A DNA stretch of 42,921 nt, taken from Jannaschia formosa (lineage in GTDB: Bacteria > Pseudomonadota > Alphaproteobacteria > Rhodobacterales > Rhodobacteraceae). The notes under the pieces are model-generated. The model ran no database searches and was not told the origin of the DNA. It saw only the letters and a list, made by a program, of their open reading frames with translations. Location of the stretch: contig NZ_QPLJ01000030.1 in NCBI RefSeq assembly GCF_003340555.1, positions 1 to 42,921 of the forward strand, written 5' to 3'. The position numbers were made by a program, and so were the translations under genes. Shown here piece by piece: positions 18,163 through 26,114 of the stretch. Position 1 is the first letter of the stretch. Each line of letters begins with the position of its first letter.

Positions 18163-18993
18163 TCAGCCACCCGGCCGCAGGAATCGGATCGTGCCGCTGG
18201 CCCCGGCCCGGTCGCCGGGCCGCAGCGTCCGGCTGCCGGGCACGGCAACCCGCGCCGGCGCCTGCTGCGGCGGGAAGGCCCGGATCATGGTCGGGACCGC
18301 ATCGGCGACCTCGACGGCGAAGGTCGCCCGCTCGCCGTCATAGAGGCCGATGGCCGAGACCACCGAAACGATCTTCAGCCCATGCGGCGTCGCCACGAAG
18401 ACGGGCGCGCCGGAGGCGCCGTAGGTCGCCTGGCAGTCGAGCGCGAGCACCGGCCCGGTGCGTCCCAGCACCGAACAGGCCGTCTCCTGCGAGGGCGTGT
18501 CCTCCCGGTCCTGCGCGTAGCTGATGACCTGGACGCTCTGGCCGCGCTCCAACCCCGTGGTCGTCTGCAAGGGCGGGACGGTCCAGTAGTCGAGCGGACG
18601 GTCCAGCTCCAGCAGGGCGAGGTCGTGGGCGACGCTGGCGCCGGTGGGGTCGGGTTCGTGGCGGTAGGAGGGGTGAAGCGTGAAGCGGCGCACGCCTCGC
18701 TCGCTCTTGGCAAGGCCCAGCCGCAGCCCGGCCCGGAAGCGCAGCGTTTCGGGATCGTGCAGCATGCCGTCCTTGCGAGTCAGGCAATGCGCCGCGGTCA
18801 GCACCAGCGACCGCGTGATCAGCGTCCCGGTGCAGAAGCCCTGCTCGGTGTCGCTGACATGGTCGACCCGCCCCACCGCCTCGAAGCCGGAGATCTCGGC
18901 GGCAGTGGCGAGCGGGCGCAGCCCATCGGCGGAGGCGGCGAGAGGTGCGCCGAGCGTCAGGCAGGCGGCGAGGATCGCGAGGAAGGGGCGCAT
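18163..18993 (-). CDS. Trypsin-like serine protease (S1 family), exported, paralogue
   Basis: 276 residues, signal peptide of about 22 (ending AASADG). The triad is H69 in TAAHCL, D124 in AHDLALLELD and S194 in GASGAP. The region after the leader (DGLRPLATAAEISGFEAVGR) aligns with the neighbouring protease without gaps near the leader. The ATG at 18993 has GGAG 6 bases upstream; an earlier in-frame start at 19023 would disrupt the signal peptide. A 167-bp gap separates it from its paralogue, so each may have its own promoter. Confidence 0.88.
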   Translation of the reverse strand: MRPFLAILAACLTLGAPLAASADGLRPLATAAEISGFEAVGRVDHVSDTEQGFCTGTLITRSLVLTAAHCLTRKDGMLHDPETLRFRAGLRLGLAKSERGVRRFTLHPSYRHEPDPTGASVAHDLALLELDRPLDYWTVPPLQTTTGLERGQSVQVISYAQDREDTPSQETACSVLGRTGPVLALDCQATYGASGAPVFVATPHGLKIVSVVSAIGLYDGERATFAVEVADAVPTMIRAFPPQQAPARVAVPGSRTLRPGDRAGASGTIRFLRPGG

Positions 18994-19051
18994 GGCAGGC
19001 TCCGGCGGCAGGGGCGTCGCCACCGGGCTGCCACAGGGATGTGGCCGGAGG

Positions 19052-20446
19052 TCAGCGCAATTGCGGCACGGGCGGGGCGGCGGCCCCGGCGGCGTCGAGC
19101 GCGGGAGGCTTCGGCCCCCCCGTCGCCCAATCGAGCAGCTCGACGGTATGGACGACCGGCACGCCGGTGCCCGACCCGATCTGCATCATGCAGCCGATAT
19201 TGCCCGCCGCGATCACGTCCGGGTCCCGCGCCTCGAGCGTGGCGACCTTGCGGCGCTTCAGCTCCTTGCTGATCTCGGGCTGCATGAGGTTATAGGTCCC
19301 GGCCGAGCCGCAGCACAGATGCGGGTCCCTCGGCTCCAGCACGGTGAAGCCCGCGCGTTTCAGAAGCTCCTTCGGCGCGCCCTTGATCTGCTGGCCATGC
19401 TGCAGCGAGCAGGCCGCATGATAGGCGACATGCATCGGACCCGCCCCCCGTGCGTCGGGCACGCGCGAGGCCGGGACGCCGCCCACGCCGTCTCGGGCCG
19501 GGCGCGGGGGTGTCTCGAACGGATGATCCTTCGCCAGGAGGTCGAGCAGCACCTCGGACACGTCCTTCGCCAGCGCGCTGACCTTCGCGGCGTCCTCGGC
19601 CAGCGGATCGTTGCGGAACATGTGGCCGTAATCCTTCACGGTCGTGCCGCAGCCGGAGGTGTTGATGACGATGGCGTCGAGTCCGTCGCCCTCAATTTCG
19701 CGCATCCAGGCCCTGATGTTGCGCGCCGCGAAGGTGTGGCTCTCATCGGTCTTGCCCATGTGATGCGTCAGCGCCCCGCAGCAGCCCGCCCCCTTCGCCA
19801 CGACCACCTCGGCGCCCAGCCGCGTCAGCAGGCGAATGGTGGCGTCGTTGATGTCGGTGTTGAGCGCCTTCTGCGCGCAGCCCGTCATCAGCGCGACGCG
19901 CATCTTCCTGTCCTTCGCCGGGAAGGTCTGCGGGTCGTCGTTGCGGCTGACCGGCGGGATGGTCTTCGGCGCCATGTCCAGCATCGCGCGAAGCCGCGCG
20001 TCGGGCATCGCCCACGCGAAGGGCCGCCCGATCTTCGCGCCCAGCAGCGCCAGCCGGAAGCGGGTCGGATAGGGCAGGATCCGCGCCAGCGTCCAGCGCA
20101 GCGCCCGGTCCATGAAGGGCCGGCGGTAGGTCTTCTCGATATGCTCGCGCGCATGGTCGACGAGGTGCATGTAATGCACGCCCGAAGGACAGGTCGTCAT
20201 GCAGGCGAGGCAGCTGAGGCAGCGGTCGATATGCTTGACCGTCCTGGCGTCCGCCGGACGGTCGTTCTCCAGCATGTCCTTGATCAGGTAGATGCGGCCG
20301 CGGGGACTGTCGAGCTCGTCGCCAAGTACTTGGTAAGTCGGGCAGGTCGCCGTGCAGAAGCCGCAATGCACGCAGGCACGCAGGATCTCGTTGGACCGCG
20401 CGGTCTGCGGGTCGGCGAGTTGCTCTTGGGTGAAGGTGGTCTGCAT
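19052..20446 (-). CDS. glcF: Glycolate oxidase iron-sulfur subunit GlcF
   Basis: 464 residues. Two ferredoxin-type 4Fe-4S motifs near the N-terminus: CVHCGFCTATCP (about 25-36) and CLSCLACMTTCPSG (about 75-88). Two CCG domains follow: GAGCCGALTHHMGK with INTSGCGTTVKDYG, and AYHAACSLQHGQ with HLCCGSAGTYN. It passes electrons from the FAD subunits of glycolate oxidase to the quinone pool during conversion of glycolate to glyoxylate. It begins one base after the glcE stop, so the two are co-translated. The tail (about 445-464) is Ala/Pro-rich and variable. Confidence 0.95.
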   Translation of the reverse strand: MQTTFTQEQLADPQTARSNEILRACVHCGFCTATCPTYQVLGDELDSPRGRIYLIKDMLENDRPADARTVKHIDRCLSCLACMTTCPSGVHYMHLVDHAREHIEKTYRRPFMDRALRWTLARILPYPTRFRLALLGAKIGRPFAWAMPDARLRAMLDMAPKTIPPVSRNDDPQTFPAKDRKMRVALMTGCAQKALNTDINDATIRLLTRLGAEVVVAKGAGCCGALTHHMGKTDESHTFAARNIRAWMREIEGDGLDAIVINTSGCGTTVKDYGHMFRNDPLAEDAAKVSALAKDVSEVLLDLLAKDHPFETPPRPARDGVGGVPASRVPDARGAGPMHVAYHAACSLQHGQQIKGAPKELLKRAGFTVLEPRDPHLCCGSAGTYNLMQPEISKELKRRKVATLEARDPDVIAAGNIGCMMQIGSGTGVPVVHTVELLDWATGGPKPPALDAAGAAAPPVPQLR

Positions 20447-20447
20447 G

Positions 20448-21530
20448 TCAGGCCGCTCCGAACAGGCCGCGGGGATCGAACTTCGCGCGGATGCCGTCGG
20501 TCAGCGCCGCCAGCGCGGGCGCCTCGGGCGGCGTTGCGCCGGGGCCCTGCCCCCGGACCCGAGTGGCGTGGCCTGGGATGCCGTCGAGCCGCGCGCGCAG
20601 GTCGGTCCCCTCCGGCAGGCGCAGCCAGACGAGCCCGCCGCCCCAGTCGAGCAACGCCGCCTCGGCCTGCGCGCGCGCCACCACCTGCGGCGCATGGGAC
20701 GCGCGGACATGCACCCGCCAGACATCGCCCTGCCCCGCCATCGCGCCGGCGTCCCGGACCTCGCGCCAGACCGCCTCGGAGGCGTCCGCGTCGAGCCGTC
20801 GAGCCGCGCCGAAGGGAGCCAGAACCTCCGCCAGCCGCCCGGCGCGGTAATCGACGGACCCCGCCAGCCCCTCGATCCGGAGCCGCGTCTCTCTGGCCGC
20901 TGGATCATGCGCGGCGCCCGTCACCTCGAAGGGCGACCCGAGTCCCGCCGCCATCGCGCGCACCGCGTTCTCGACCGACAGCCCTTCCAGCACCAGCGTC
21001 GCCTGCGTCGCGGCGGCGGGCAGGACCTTGAGGCTGACCTCGGTCAGCACGCCCAGCGTCCCCCGCGCCCCGGCCAGCAGCTTGACGAGGTCGTAGCCGG
21101 TGACGTTCTTCATCACGCGCCCCCCGTTCTTCACGATGGCCCCGGTCCCGTCGACGAAACCTACACCGATCAGGCTGTCTCGGCAGGCTCCGGCCTGCAC
21201 ACGCCGGGGGCCGGAGACGTTCATCGCCACCGCGCCGCCGATCGTCGGCTGCCCCTCGGCGCCCAGCAGCGCGCGGTGGTCCATCGGCTCGAAGGGCAGG
21301 CGCTGGTTCTGGGCGGCGAGCGCCGTCTCGATCTCGACCATCGGCGTCCCGGCCCGTGCCACCAGCGTCAGCGCGCCCGGCTCGTAGAGGGTGATCCCCG
21401 TCATCGCCGAGGTCGTCAGCGGCTCTCCCGCCCCCGGCAGATGCCGCGTGCCGCCGCCCCGGACCGCCAGCGGCCCGTTGGCTCCGCGCACCATCTCGGC
21501 AAGCTGCTCTTCCGTCTCGGGTCGAAGCAC
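20448..21530 (-). CDS. glcE: Glycolate oxidase FAD-binding subunit GlcE
   Basis: 360 residues from the GTG at 21530, chosen because AAGGGGG lies 6 bases upstream and homologues begin close to (M)LRPxTEEEL. A TTG at 21554 would add eight residues. It has a short FAD_binding_4 domain (AVRGGGTRHLP, LVARAGTPMVEIE, TIGGAVAMNVSGPRRVQAG, GGRVMKNVTGYDLVKLLAGARGTLGVLTEVSLKV) and ends DPRGLFGAA. It pairs with GlcD and GlcF as the membrane-associated glycolate dehydrogenase. It lies 55 bases after glcD, within the glcDEF operon. Confidence 0.94.
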   Translation of the reverse strand: MLRPETEEQLAEMVRGANGPLAVRGGGTRHLPGAGEPLTTSAMTGITLYEPGALTLVARAGTPMVEIETALAAQNQRLPFEPMDHRALLGAEGQPTIGGAVAMNVSGPRRVQAGACRDSLIGVGFVDGTGAIVKNGGRVMKNVTGYDLVKLLAGARGTLGVLTEVSLKVLPAAATQATLVLEGLSVENAVRAMAAGLGSPFEVTGAAHDPAARETRLRIEGLAGSVDYRAGRLAEVLAPFGAARRLDADASEAVWREVRDAGAMAGQGDVWRVHVRASHAPQVVARAQAEAALLDWGGGLVWLRLPEGTDLRARLDGIPGHATRVRGQGPGATPPEAPALAALTDGIRAKFDPRGLFGAA

Positions 21531-21585
21531 CGCGTGCCCCCTTCCTGTGGCCAAAACTACTCCCGCCGGAGGCGGTCCCGGGGCT

Positions 21586-23019
21586 TCAGCCCGCGCGCCG
21601 CCCTGCGGTGACGGCCAGCGGGAACACCTTGGCGGGGTTCAGCAGCCATTTCGGGTCGAACACGTCCTTGACGCGCATCTGCGCCTCCATGTCCTCGGGC
21701 GCGAACTGGTGATCCATCAGGTCGCGCTTCTCGATGCCCACCCCGTGCTCGCCGGTCAGGCAGCCGCCCACCTCGACGCAGAGCTTCAGGATCTCGGCGC
21801 CGAGCTTCTCGCAGGTCTCCAGCTGGCCCGGCGTGTTGGCGTCGTACATGATGAGCGGGTGCATGTTGCCGTCGCCGGCGTGAAAGACGTTGCCGACGGC
21901 CAGCCCGTATTCCTTCGACAGCCGCTCGATCCCCCCCAGCACGCGCGGCAGCTCCGACACGGGGATGGTCCCGTCGAGGCACATGTAGTCGCTGATCCGC
22001 CCCGTGGCGCCGAAGGCCGACTTCCGGCCGAGCCAGATCTTCGCGCTCTCGTCCTCGCTTTCGGAGCGGCGCAGCGCGACAGGCTCGTGGCGCCTCGCGA
22101 TCTCCTCGATGAGGCCCAGCTGCTCCTCGATCTCGTCCTCGGAGCCCTCGACCTCGACGATCAGCAGCGCCTCGCACTCCGGATAGCCGGCCTTGGCGTA
22201 GTCCTCGACGATGCGGATGATGATGCGGTCCATGAACTCGATGGCGACCGGCAGCACGCCTGCCTTGATGATGTCGGCCACGCAGGCGCCCGCGACTTCC
22301 AGGCTGTCGAAGCCGATCAGCACCGGGCGCGCGCCCTCGGGCTTGGGCAGGATGCGCAGCGTCGCCTCGGTCACGACGCCGAGCTGGCCCTCCGATCCGC
22401 AGATCACGCCCAGCAGGTCCAGCCCGCCCGCGTCCATGTGGGCGCCGCCGATCTCGACCACGGTGCCGTCCATCTGGACCAGGGTGACGCCCAGCAGGTT
22501 GTTGGTCGTCACCCCGTATTTCAGGCAATGCGCCCCGCCCGAGTTCATCGCGATGTTGCCCGCGATGGCGCAGGCCAGCTGCGACGAGGGGTCCGGCGCG
22601 TAGAAGAAGCCGTCCGCTTCGACCGCGCCGGTGACGCTGAGATTGGTGCGGCCGGTCTGCACCCGGATGATGCGGTCGGCATAGTCTGTCTCCAGCACCT
22701 CGGTCAGGCGTGCGACGCCGAGGATCACGCTGTCGGCGGTCGGCAGCGCGCCACCGGCCAGCGACGTGCCCGAGCCGCGGGGCACGACGGGCACCCGCAT
22801 CTCGTGGCAGATCGCCAGAACCTTGCTGACTTCCTCGGTGCTCCGCGGCAGAACCACCGCGAGAGGCGGGCAGCGATAAGCGGTCAGCGCGTCGCATTCA
22901 TAGGCGCGCGTCTCTTCCACGTCGGAGATCACCGCGTCCTCGGGCAGCACCGTCAGGAGGCGCGACACGAGCTCGGCCTTGCGGTCGAGGACAAAGGGGT
23001 CGGGCTTGGGCATTTCCAT
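21586..23019 (-). CDS. glcD: Glycolate oxidase subunit GlcD (FAD-linked)
   Basis: 477 residues. FAD_binding_4 domain with VVPRGSGTSLAGGALP, IAGNIAMNSGGAHCLKYG and EGQLGVVTEATLRILPKP. The FAD-oxidase C-terminal domain has NVFHAGDGNMHPL (flavin/substrate His), GEHGVGIEKRDLM and DPKWLLNPAKVFP. It oxidises glycolate (or D-lactate-like 2-hydroxy acids) to glyoxylate. It is first gene of glcD-glcE-glcF. The ATG at 23019 was chosen over upstream frames because those run through the promoter/operator at 23042-23078; an alternative ATG lies two codons later. Confidence 0.95.
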   Translation of the reverse strand: MEMPKPDPFVLDRKAELVSRLLTVLPEDAVISDVEETRAYECDALTAYRCPPLAVVLPRSTEEVSKVLAICHEMRVPVVPRGSGTSLAGGALPTADSVILGVARLTEVLETDYADRIIRVQTGRTNLSVTGAVEADGFFYAPDPSSQLACAIAGNIAMNSGGAHCLKYGVTTNNLLGVTLVQMDGTVVEIGGAHMDAGGLDLLGVICGSEGQLGVVTEATLRILPKPEGARPVLIGFDSLEVAGACVADIIKAGVLPVAIEFMDRIIIRIVEDYAKAGYPECEALLIVEVEGSEDEIEEQLGLIEEIARRHEPVALRRSESEDESAKIWLGRKSAFGATGRISDYMCLDGTIPVSELPRVLGGIERLSKEYGLAVGNVFHAGDGNMHPLIMYDANTPGQLETCEKLGAEILKLCVEVGGCLTGEHGVGIEKRDLMDHQFAPEDMEAQMRVKDVFDPKWLLNPAKVFPLAVTAGRRAG

Positions 23020-23041
23020 GGAGGCGGCCTCCGCGCGCTGG

Positions 23042-23078
23042 ATTGGTAAGATAATATAACCAATTTCACAGATGGCAA
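23042..23078 (-). promoter_or_regulatory. glcDEF promoter with overlapping operator palindrome
   Basis: On the minus strand TTGCCA (23078-23073) and TATTAT (23056-23051) form a -35/-10 pair with a 16-base spacer. An inverted repeat ATTGGT (23042-23047) / ACCAAT (23059-23064), with extra internal symmetry around 23053, spans the -10 box. TTGGT/ACCAA half-sites are typical of GntR-family operators such as those of PdhR or GlcC, though the usual spacing is 3 rather than 11. This AT-rich island stands out in GC-rich surroundings. Confidence 0.6.
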
Positions 23079-23144
23079 GAAGGGCCCGCCCGCCTCGCCC
23101 GCCGGACGTTTCCCCCGCCGCGCGTTCCGCGCTAGGGACGAGGC

Positions 23145-23834
23145 ATGATCCCCGTCCTGCCCTTCCCGCTGTCGTCGCTGGACCTCGCCGCCCTGGCGGT
23201 CCTGCTGCTCGCCTGGCTCGGCAGCGGCTGGGCGATCGAGCATCCGCCGCGCGGGCGCATGTCGGTGACGCTGCTGATGCAGGGCTATCGCCGCGACTGG
23301 ATGGTCGAGATGACCACCCGCCAGCCGCGCATCTTCGACGCGACCATCCTGTCGAGCCTGCGGCAGGGGACGACATTCCTGACCTCGGCGGCGATGATCT
23401 CGGTCGGAGGCGTGCTGGCGCTCGCCGGGAATGCGGAGCGGCTGGACGGCGTCGTCATGGGCGTCGGGCTGGACGGGCCGTCGCCCGAGATCCAGCAGCT
23501 GCGACTGGCGATCGTCGCGCTGCTGCTGGTCTATGCCGCCTTCAAGTTCGTCTGGTCGAACCGCCTGTTCGGCTATTGCGCGGTCGTGATGGCCTCGGTC
23601 CCGAACGACCCGAGGAACGCCAACGCCCTGCCCCGCGCCGCGAAGGCGGCGGAGCTGAACGTGCGGGCGGCCCTGAACTTCAACCGCGGCCTCCGGGCGG
23701 TCTATTTCGCCTTCGCCGCGCTGGCCTGGCTGCTGGGGCCCTGGGGCCTGATGGCGGCGGTCGCGGTGACGACCTGGACGGTGCTGTCACGGGAATTTGC
23801 ATCGACCTCCCGGGGCGTCCTGATGGAGGATTGA
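23145..23834 (+). CDS. DUF599 family membrane protein
   Basis: 229 residues with four predicted helices (about 10-28, 78-98, 122-140 and 185-215). The loop MLLMQGYRRDWM-type segment (VTLLMQGYRRDWMVEM), RIFDATILSSLRQGTTFLTSAAMI and ELNVRAALNFNRGLRAVYFAFAALAWLLG are the landmarks of DUF599 proteins, which have no assigned function. It is divergent from glcD (125 bp between starts) and is followed after 3 bases by a small exported protein, so those two form an operon. Confidence 0.85.
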   Translation: MIPVLPFPLSSLDLAALAVLLLAWLGSGWAIEHPPRGRMSVTLLMQGYRRDWMVEMTTRQPRIFDATILSSLRQGTTFLTSAAMISVGGVLALAGNAERLDGVVMGVGLDGPSPEIQQLRLAIVALLLVYAAFKFVWSNRLFGYCAVVMASVPNDPRNANALPRAAKAAELNVRAALNFNRGLRAVYFAFAALAWLLGPWGLMAAVAVTTWTVLSREFASTSRGVLMED

Positions 23835-23837
23835 GGG

Positions 23838-24182
23838 ATGAGACATGCCCTCGCCTTCCTGCTGCTCGCCACCCCGGCCCTGGCCGACCTGCCTGTCGTC
23901 GAGGAGGTCGTCGCGCGCGAGGACGGCGCCGGCTGGACCTTCTCGGTCACGGTGCGCCATGCCGATGCCGGCTGGGACCACTATGCCGACGGGTGGTCCG
24001 TCTTTGCGCCGGACGGGGCCGAACTGGGTCATCGCGAGCTGCTGCATCCCCATGAAAACGAACAGCCCTTTACCCGGTCGCTGGCGGGCGTGGAGGTGCC
24101 GGACGGGTTGTCGGAGGTCGTGATCCGGGCGCATGACTCGGTGCATGGCTGGGGCGACGGCTACGTCCTGACGCTGCCCTGA
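23838..24182 (+). CDS. Small exported protein of unknown function
   Basis: 114 residues. The signal peptide is about residues 1-16 (MRHALAFLLLATPALA). The mature part is beta-rich, with a WTFSVTVRHADAGWDHYADGW core and a C-terminal VVIRAHDSVHGWGDGYVLTL. It recalls the small periplasmic proteins found beside DUF599 genes in Rhodobacterales, but I cannot name a family. It starts 3 bases after the DUF599 stop. Confidence 0.75.
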   Translation: MRHALAFLLLATPALADLPVVEEVVAREDGAGWTFSVTVRHADAGWDHYADGWSVFAPDGAELGHRELLHPHENEQPFTRSLAGVEVPDGLSEVVIRAHDSVHGWGDGYVLTLP

Positions 24183-24198
24183 GACCGGGGCGTTCGCG

Positions 24199-24687
24199 CT
24201 ACGTGTCGAACTGCAACCTTCCCGCCCGATAGCGGCCGCGAACGAGATGGCCGGGACGTGTCACCTCCGGATGGGCATCGGCCCAGTCGCGGAAGCGGTC
24301 GTTGGTGACGATCCGCGCGCCCCGGTCGCGGGCGGCGCGCAGGATCGTCGCGTCGGCCGGGGTGCCCCTGGGCACCACCACCACGCGCGACCCGGGCAGG
24401 CGGAGCTTCGCAGCGAACCAGTCGTCGTCGCGGTAGCGGCCCGACAGCTTGTAGCCCGCATTTGCGTCGAAGATGACGCCGACGGTGAAGCCTTTGGCCG
24501 TCAGATGGTCCACGGCCTCGCGCACGGTATCGAGGCTCGGCCCGCCCTCTCGCCAGTGCATCACGTTGGAGCCGTCGAGGATCAGCTCCGGCCCCGGCTT
24601 GCGCCCCCGTCCGAGGACGCGCCGAAGGACGGCGAAGATCAGCAGGCCGGCCGCGCCGAGCGCCGCGACGAGGAACATGGCCTCCAT
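24199..24687 (-). CDS. NYN/Zc3h12a-like (PIN-fold) ribonuclease domain protein with N-terminal anchor
   Basis: 162 residues. A single hydrophobic helix (about 4-24) anchors it, followed by a PIN-like domain: LILDGSNVMHWREG (first catalytic Asp), VGVIFDANAGYKL (second Asp), PRGTPADATILRAARDRGARIVTNDRFRDWADAHP (third acidic cluster). This order matches the Zc3h12a-type RNase domain, metal-dependent endoribonucleases; substrates in bacteria are unknown. The stop lies 14 bases from trpA-distal DNA on the same strand: this gene starts 14 bases after the trpA stop, so it is probably co-transcribed with trpA. Confidence 0.82.
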   Translation of the reverse strand: MEAMFLVAALGAAGLLIFAVLRRVLGRGRKPGPELILDGSNVMHWREGGPSLDTVREAVDHLTAKGFTVGVIFDANAGYKLSGRYRDDDWFAAKLRLPGSRVVVVPRGTPADATILRAARDRGARIVTNDRFRDWADAHPEVTRPGHLVRGRYRAGRLQFDT

Positions 24688-24701
24688 CGAGATCCCCTCC
24701 G

Positions 24702-25493
24702 TCAGGCGGAATGGGCCCCGTCGGCGAGCGTCTTCACATAGGCCAGCACGTCGCCCACGCTGTCGCCCTTGCCGATCCGCTCGACGATGGCGGAGCCGAC
24801 GACGCAGCCGTCGGCCACGGCGGCGATCTCGCGGGCGGCCTCGGGGGTCTTGATCCCGAAGCCGACGATGACGGGGAGATCCGTCTTCGCCTTGATCCGC
24901 GCGACCTCCGGTCCGACCTTGGCGGCGCTGGCCGAGCCGGCGCCGGTGATCCCGGTGATCGAGACATAGTAGACGAAGCCCGAGGTGTTCTGCAGCACCT
25001 TCGGCAGACGCCGGTCGTCGGTCGTGGGCGTGGCCAGACGGACGAAGTTCATCCCCGCCGCCTGCGCGGGCAGGCAGAGTTCGTCGTCCTCCTCGGGCGG
25101 CAGGTCGACGATGATGAGCCCGTCGACGCCGGCCTCGGACGCCTCGGAGAGGAAGCGATCGACGCCCCGGGAATAGATCGGATTGTAGTAGCCCATCAGC
25201 ACGACCGGCGTCGCATCGTCCTGGGCGCGCAGCGCACGGACCGTCTCCAGCGTCCCGTCGAGCGTCATGCCGCCTTCGAGCGCCCTCTGGCCTGCGAGCT
25301 GGATCGTCGGGCCATCCGCCATCGGGTCGGTGAAGGGCAGCCCGAGCTCGATGATGTCGACGCCGGCGCCGGGCAGGCCCTTCACGATCTCGGCCGCGGT
25401 GGCCGCGTCCGGGTCGCCAGCCATCAGGTAGGCGACGAAGGCCTTGCGGTTCTCGGCCCGAAGGCGGGCGAAGGTGGCGTCGATGCGGGTCAT
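24702..25493 (-). CDS. trpA: Tryptophan synthase alpha chain
   Basis: 263 residues. It cleaves indole-3-glycerol phosphate to indole and glyceraldehyde 3-phosphate, passing indole to TrpB. The catalytic residues fall at the canonical numbers: E49 in [17 protein letters not shown] and D60 in the same motif. Other landmarks are [39 protein letters not shown] and [11 protein letters not shown]. The ATG at 25493 follows GGAGGCCCTTCC. trpB is not adjacent in this window; the nuclease gene is downstream. Confidence 0.97.
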   Translation of the reverse strand: MTRIDATFARLRAENRKAFVAYLMAGDPDAATAAEIVKGLPGAGVDIIELGLPFTDPMADGPTIQLAGQRALEGGMTLDGTLETVRALRAQDDATPVVLMGYYNPIYSRGVDRFLSEASEAGVDGLIIVDLPPEEDDELCLPAQAAGMNFVRLATPTTDDRRLPKVLQNTSGFVYYVSITGITGAGSASAAKVGPEVARIKAKTDLPVIVGFGIKTPEAAREIAAVADGCVVGSAIVERIGKGDSVGDVLAYVKTLADGAHSA

Positions 25494-25587
25494 GGAAGGG
25501 CCTCCGGTCTGCTGGCCGGAGGGGTGCCCGAGCGGCGCGGCGAGGTCAATCGAAGGCGTGACGGTTAACGGACGGGTAAGGCAGATT

Positions 25588-25604
25588 GGTCCGGAGTCCG
25601 GACC
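25588..25604. promoter_or_regulatory. Perfect 17-bp palindrome upstream of trpA
   Basis: GGTCCGGA-G-TCCGGACC, 8-bp arms around a single G, in the 260-bp gap between trpA (starts 25493, minus) and the PMP3-like gene (starts 25754, plus). It could be a dimeric repressor site serving either divergent gene. No matching second copy was seen in the window. Confidence 0.4.
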
Positions 25605-25639
25605 GGAACGAGTCGGCGCCGAAGGTATGATCCACGGGT

Positions 25640-25661
25640 GATCCGCGTCGGATCCGCGTCG
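25640..25661. repeat. 11-bp tandem duplication
   Basis: GATCCGCGTCG occurs twice head-to-tail (25640-25650 and 25651-25661) in the trpA/PMP3-like divergent gap, 36 bp from the 17-bp palindrome. Confidence 0.5.
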
Positions 25662-25753
25662 GACGTCCACATCCGGCGGCGATCCGCCAAGGGCTCCGGT
25701 CAGGTTTTCGACCGAGACTGGACGCGGGGACCCCGAACCCCCATGTCGGGTCC

Positions 25754-25939
25754 ATGAACTACTTGCTCGCCATCCTGCTGCCGCCCCTGTCGATCTTCCT
25801 TGCGGGGCGTCCGATCCTCGGGATCGTCGTCTTCCTGATCTGGATCCCGGCCCTCATCTTCTCGGGCGGGTTGACCCACCCGATGTTCATCCTGCTGGCC
25901 TGGTTCGTCATCTTCGAGCGGCGCAACAAGAGCGTCTGA
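25754..25939 (+). CDS. PMP3/YqaE-like small membrane peptide
   Basis: 61 residues, two hydrophobic helices (about 3-17 and 20-38, with a third hydrophobic stretch at 44-55). [14 protein letters not shown] resembles the LPPLGVF motif of the PMP3/YqaE (UPF0057) family. These peptides are linked to membrane potential and salt stress in yeast and some bacteria. The Lys/Arg-rich end (ERRNKSV) suits a cytoplasmic C-terminus. No clear Shine-Dalgarno precedes the ATG. Confidence 0.65.
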   Translation: MNYLLAILLPPLSIFLAGRPILGIVVFLIWIPALIFSGGLTHPMFILLAWFVIFERRNKSV

Positions 25940-25959
25940 CGGCGCAGGGCCTCGGCCGT

Positions 25960-26020
25960 GGAGGGGGCTCCGCCCCCGCGCCTCCGGCGCCCCCCCGGAG
26001 TATTTCGGGCCACAGGAAGG
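25960..26020 (+). repeat. GC-rich intergenic repeat, copy 3
   Basis: GGAGGGGGCTCCGCCCCC, then GCGCCTCCGGCGC, then CCCCCCGGAGTATTTCGGGC and CACAGGAAGG. It is the clearest copy and matches copy 2 (11977) in order, spacing and the CCCGGAGTATTT and GCCACAGGAA blocks. It lies in the upstream gap of ychF. Confidence 0.65.
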
Positions 26021-26114
26021 GCGGGCCAATTTTACTCGAATTGTCGGCTTTCGGTCGGCTTGCCCTGCCCGCAGGGCGGCGATAAGCGGGCGCGGTCTGC
26101 CACAGGAGGGCGCA

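Noticed and set aside
24702-25670. Longer trpA start upstream of 25493
   Set aside because: The extension covers the palindrome and tandem repeat region and lacks homology. The ATG at 25493 places E49 and D60 at canonical positions.
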